A DNA stretch of 64,000 bases, from positions 1,922,001-1,986,000 of the forward strand of contig NZ_CP030848.1 of NCBI RefSeq assembly GCF_008274825.1, read 5' to 3'. The notes under the pieces are model-generated. The model ran no database searches and was not told the origin of the DNA. It worked only from the letters and a program-made list of their open reading frames with translations. Of this stretch, positions 62,775 to 64,000 are shown in pieces; the first letter of the stretch is position 1, and each line of letters opens with the position of its first letter. Source of the DNA: Sphingobacterium hotanense (GTDB taxonomy: Bacteria; Bacteroidota; Bacteroidia; Sphingobacteriales; Sphingobacteriaceae). The translations under genes and the position numbers were made by a program.

Positions 62775-62788
62775 TTGTTAATGAAGAT

Positions 62789-63361
62789 TTAGGCGTGCAT
62801 GATTTCTTTGCGAATTCGGCTTAGGGAAGTATCAGTTACTCCCAGATAGGAGGCGATATGCTTAAGTGGCGCTTGCTGAATGATCTGCGGTTTCTCTTGC
62901 ATAAGATGCAAGTATCGTTGTGTAGCAGGTTCTGTAATCATTTCCGTTGCTCTTTTCTTTGAAAGATAGAGTTCGAACGCCATCCAAGCGCGGCCCCATT
63001 CGCGCATGGCAGGGATTTGATGGAAAAGCTCTTGAAAATGATCGTAATCAATTTGCCAAAGTACACAATCCGTCAGGCATTGCATATATTCTTGGGTTGG
63101 AATCCGTTGGAATAGCGATGCAACCTCTATGGCCACCTCATTGGTGCCGGTAAATCCTGTAGTAATTTCATTGCCTTCGTAATCATAGAGGTAAGTGCGT
63201 ATAAGCCCCGATTCAACGATGGAGTAACAATTTGCGATTTGATCTTTCTTCAAAAGATAGTCTCCTTTTTTCAGTTCCACACGTTGATGTTCCTTGCTGA
63301 TTAGTTCTAAATCAGCGGCTTCGAATAGCGGATGCTGATATACGAATTTGAAGATTTCCAT
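62789..63361 (-). CDS. Crp/Fnr-family transcriptional regulator
   Basis: 190 residues. N-terminal cyclic-nucleotide-binding-type beta barrel (ELKKGDYLLKKDQIANCYSI, 'ESGLIRTYLYDYEGNEITTG') and C-terminal HTH_Crp (APLKHIASYLGVTDTSLSRI). It lacks the cNMP-binding 'RSA' signature and Fnr cysteine cluster, like most Bacteroidota members, so the signal is unknown. It precedes the pentapeptide and YkuD genes by 14 bp and may regulate them. Confidence 0.85.
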   Translation of the reverse strand: MEIFKFVYQHPLFEAADLELISKEHQRVELKKGDYLLKKDQIANCYSIVESGLIRTYLYDYEGNEITTGFTGTNEVAIEVASLFQRIPTQEYMQCLTDCVLWQIDYDHFQELFHQIPAMREWGRAWMAFELYLSKKRATEMITEPATQRYLHLMQEKPQIIQQAPLKHIASYLGVTDTSLSRIRKEIMHA

Positions 63362-63409
63362 TGTCGGAGGCTTTGTTAGTATGACAAGTTAGGCATTTGG
63401 ATAGAAATT

Positions 63410-64000
63410 CTAAAATGGGTCCGCAACTTCAAAATGCATGAGTTCGCCGGATTTTGGGTGCTTAAAGCTGATGAAGCCTGCATGCAGATGTAATCGGTCG
63501 GCTCGGTTCCCATAGAGATCATCTCCGACGATCGGGGCATTCAGGCCCTTGACATGTGCAGAATGCACACGCAACTGATGTGTTCTTCCGGTCAATGGGA
63601 AATAATGTATTCTGGTGCGATTGCCTTCGATAGCAACGACTTTATATTCCGTTCTTGCAGCTTTGCCATATTCATAGCAGACCATTTGTCGCGGTCTATC
63701 TTCTAAATCAACGCGGAGCGGAAGGTCGATGACACCTTCAACATCTTCGATAATTCCTTCCAATAGGGCGGTATAGCGTTTGTTGACCGTATGCTGTATA
63801 AACTGATCTTGTATAATTTGATGCGCTTCTTTATTTTTTGCTAGCACCAGGATTCCCGAAGTAGACATATCGAGACGATGGATGATAATAGGACTCTTGA
63901 TGTCGGGATACATACGTTCAATTCGCTGTTGCACGCTATCCTGTACATTGATCCCTGGCACCGATAAGAATTCTGCCGGCTTGTTGACTACAATGATATC
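63410..64000 (-). CDS. RluA-family pseudouridine synthase, C-terminal part, cut by window edge
   Basis: The frame is open to the right edge (64000) and the codons at 63962-64000 read 'DIIVVNKPAEFLS', the usual start region of RluA domains. The true start lies outside the window; the GTG at 63961 is internal. The catalytic Asp is in 'IHRLDMSTSGILVLAK', and 'TGRTHQLRVHS' is the second signature. Isomerises a uridine in rRNA or tRNA; the exact target (RluA/C/D type) cannot be assigned. Confidence 0.88.
   Translation of the reverse strand, partial: DIIVVNKPAEFLSVPGINVQDSVQQRIERMYPDIKSPIIIHRLDMSTSGILVLAKNKEAHQIIQDQFIQHTVNKRYTALLEGIIEDVEGVIDLPLRVDLEDRPRQMVCYEYGKAARTEYKVVAIEGNRTRIHYFPLTGRTHQLRVHSAHVKGLNAPIVGDDLYGNRADRLHLHAGFISFKHPKSGELMHFEVADPF

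Overview
The window looks like a chromosomal segment of a member of the Bacteroidota, most likely a Sphingobacterium-like Sphingobacteriaceae. Evidence is the promoter type (TTTG-N19/20-TAnnTTTG), the AT-rich intergenic DNA, ISAon1, IS1182 and IS110 insertion sequences of the kinds common in this phylum, and a compact biotin operon. I inferred this from gene content, not from a database search.

Region 1 (about 1-24,300) is a tailed-phage prophage whose left part continues outside the window. Nearly all its genes are on the minus strand. A GTG-initiated Cro/CI-type repressor (23001, plus strand) faces a lytic promoter with a palindromic operator at 22935-22977. Early genes follow leftward: small regulators, a LuxR-type HTH protein, a 993-residue primase/SF3 helicase, a string of small phage proteins and an ASCH-zinc protein. 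Next comes an accessory stretch (12.4-16 kb): a methyltransferase remnant, a secreted protein with a small lipoprotein, a broken DUF2971 gene, a GTAATT motif array and a GC-rich patch. The late module runs from 12190 down to 1: two structural-type proteins, S49 head protease, major capsid protein, a tail/head-type protein, an HTH-glycosyltransferase, an M15 endolysin, a HEPN-like protein, small and large terminase, a membrane-protein accessory gene and the start of a portal gene. No integrase is visible.

Region 2 (24,372-27,245) holds two apparently identical 1432-bp ISAon1-type elements in tandem, 10 bp apart. Only the second has an 8-bp target duplication. They abut tRNA-His (27318-27392).

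Region 3 (27.9-37.7 kb) is chromosomal. A MocR-type regulator diverges from a biotin operon: an uncharacterised ferritin-like diiron protein, then bioF, bioD, bioB and bioA. No bioC or bioH is present, so the diiron protein is a candidate for a pimelate-forming or other biotin step. A secreted SH3-like protein, a methyltransferase and an endonuclease/phosphatase-fold protein follow.

Region 4 (37.8-39.6 kb) contains 70-bp REP-like palindromes, one interrupted by an IS110 element. The non-coding end of that element can be read as a bridge RNA: all four expected guide segments match its own target and its own ends.

Region 5 (39.6-55.7 kb) contains a SufR-like regulator; a sugar-oxidation cluster (SGNH/PVC-type dehydrogenase/cytochrome c fusion, sugar isomerase/epimerase, MFS transporter, ThuA protein); several GNAT acetyltransferases; and a beta-oxidation pair (acyl-CoA dehydrogenase and a FadB/FadJ-like fusion).

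Region 6 (55.7-64 kb) has more REP-like repeats, an IS1182 element inserted exactly in the loop of a transcription terminator, the methylcitrate-cycle operon prpB-prpC-prpD, an L,D-transpeptidase-fold protein, a pentapeptide-repeat protein, a Crp/Fnr regulator, and an RluA-type pseudouridine synthase cut by the window edge.
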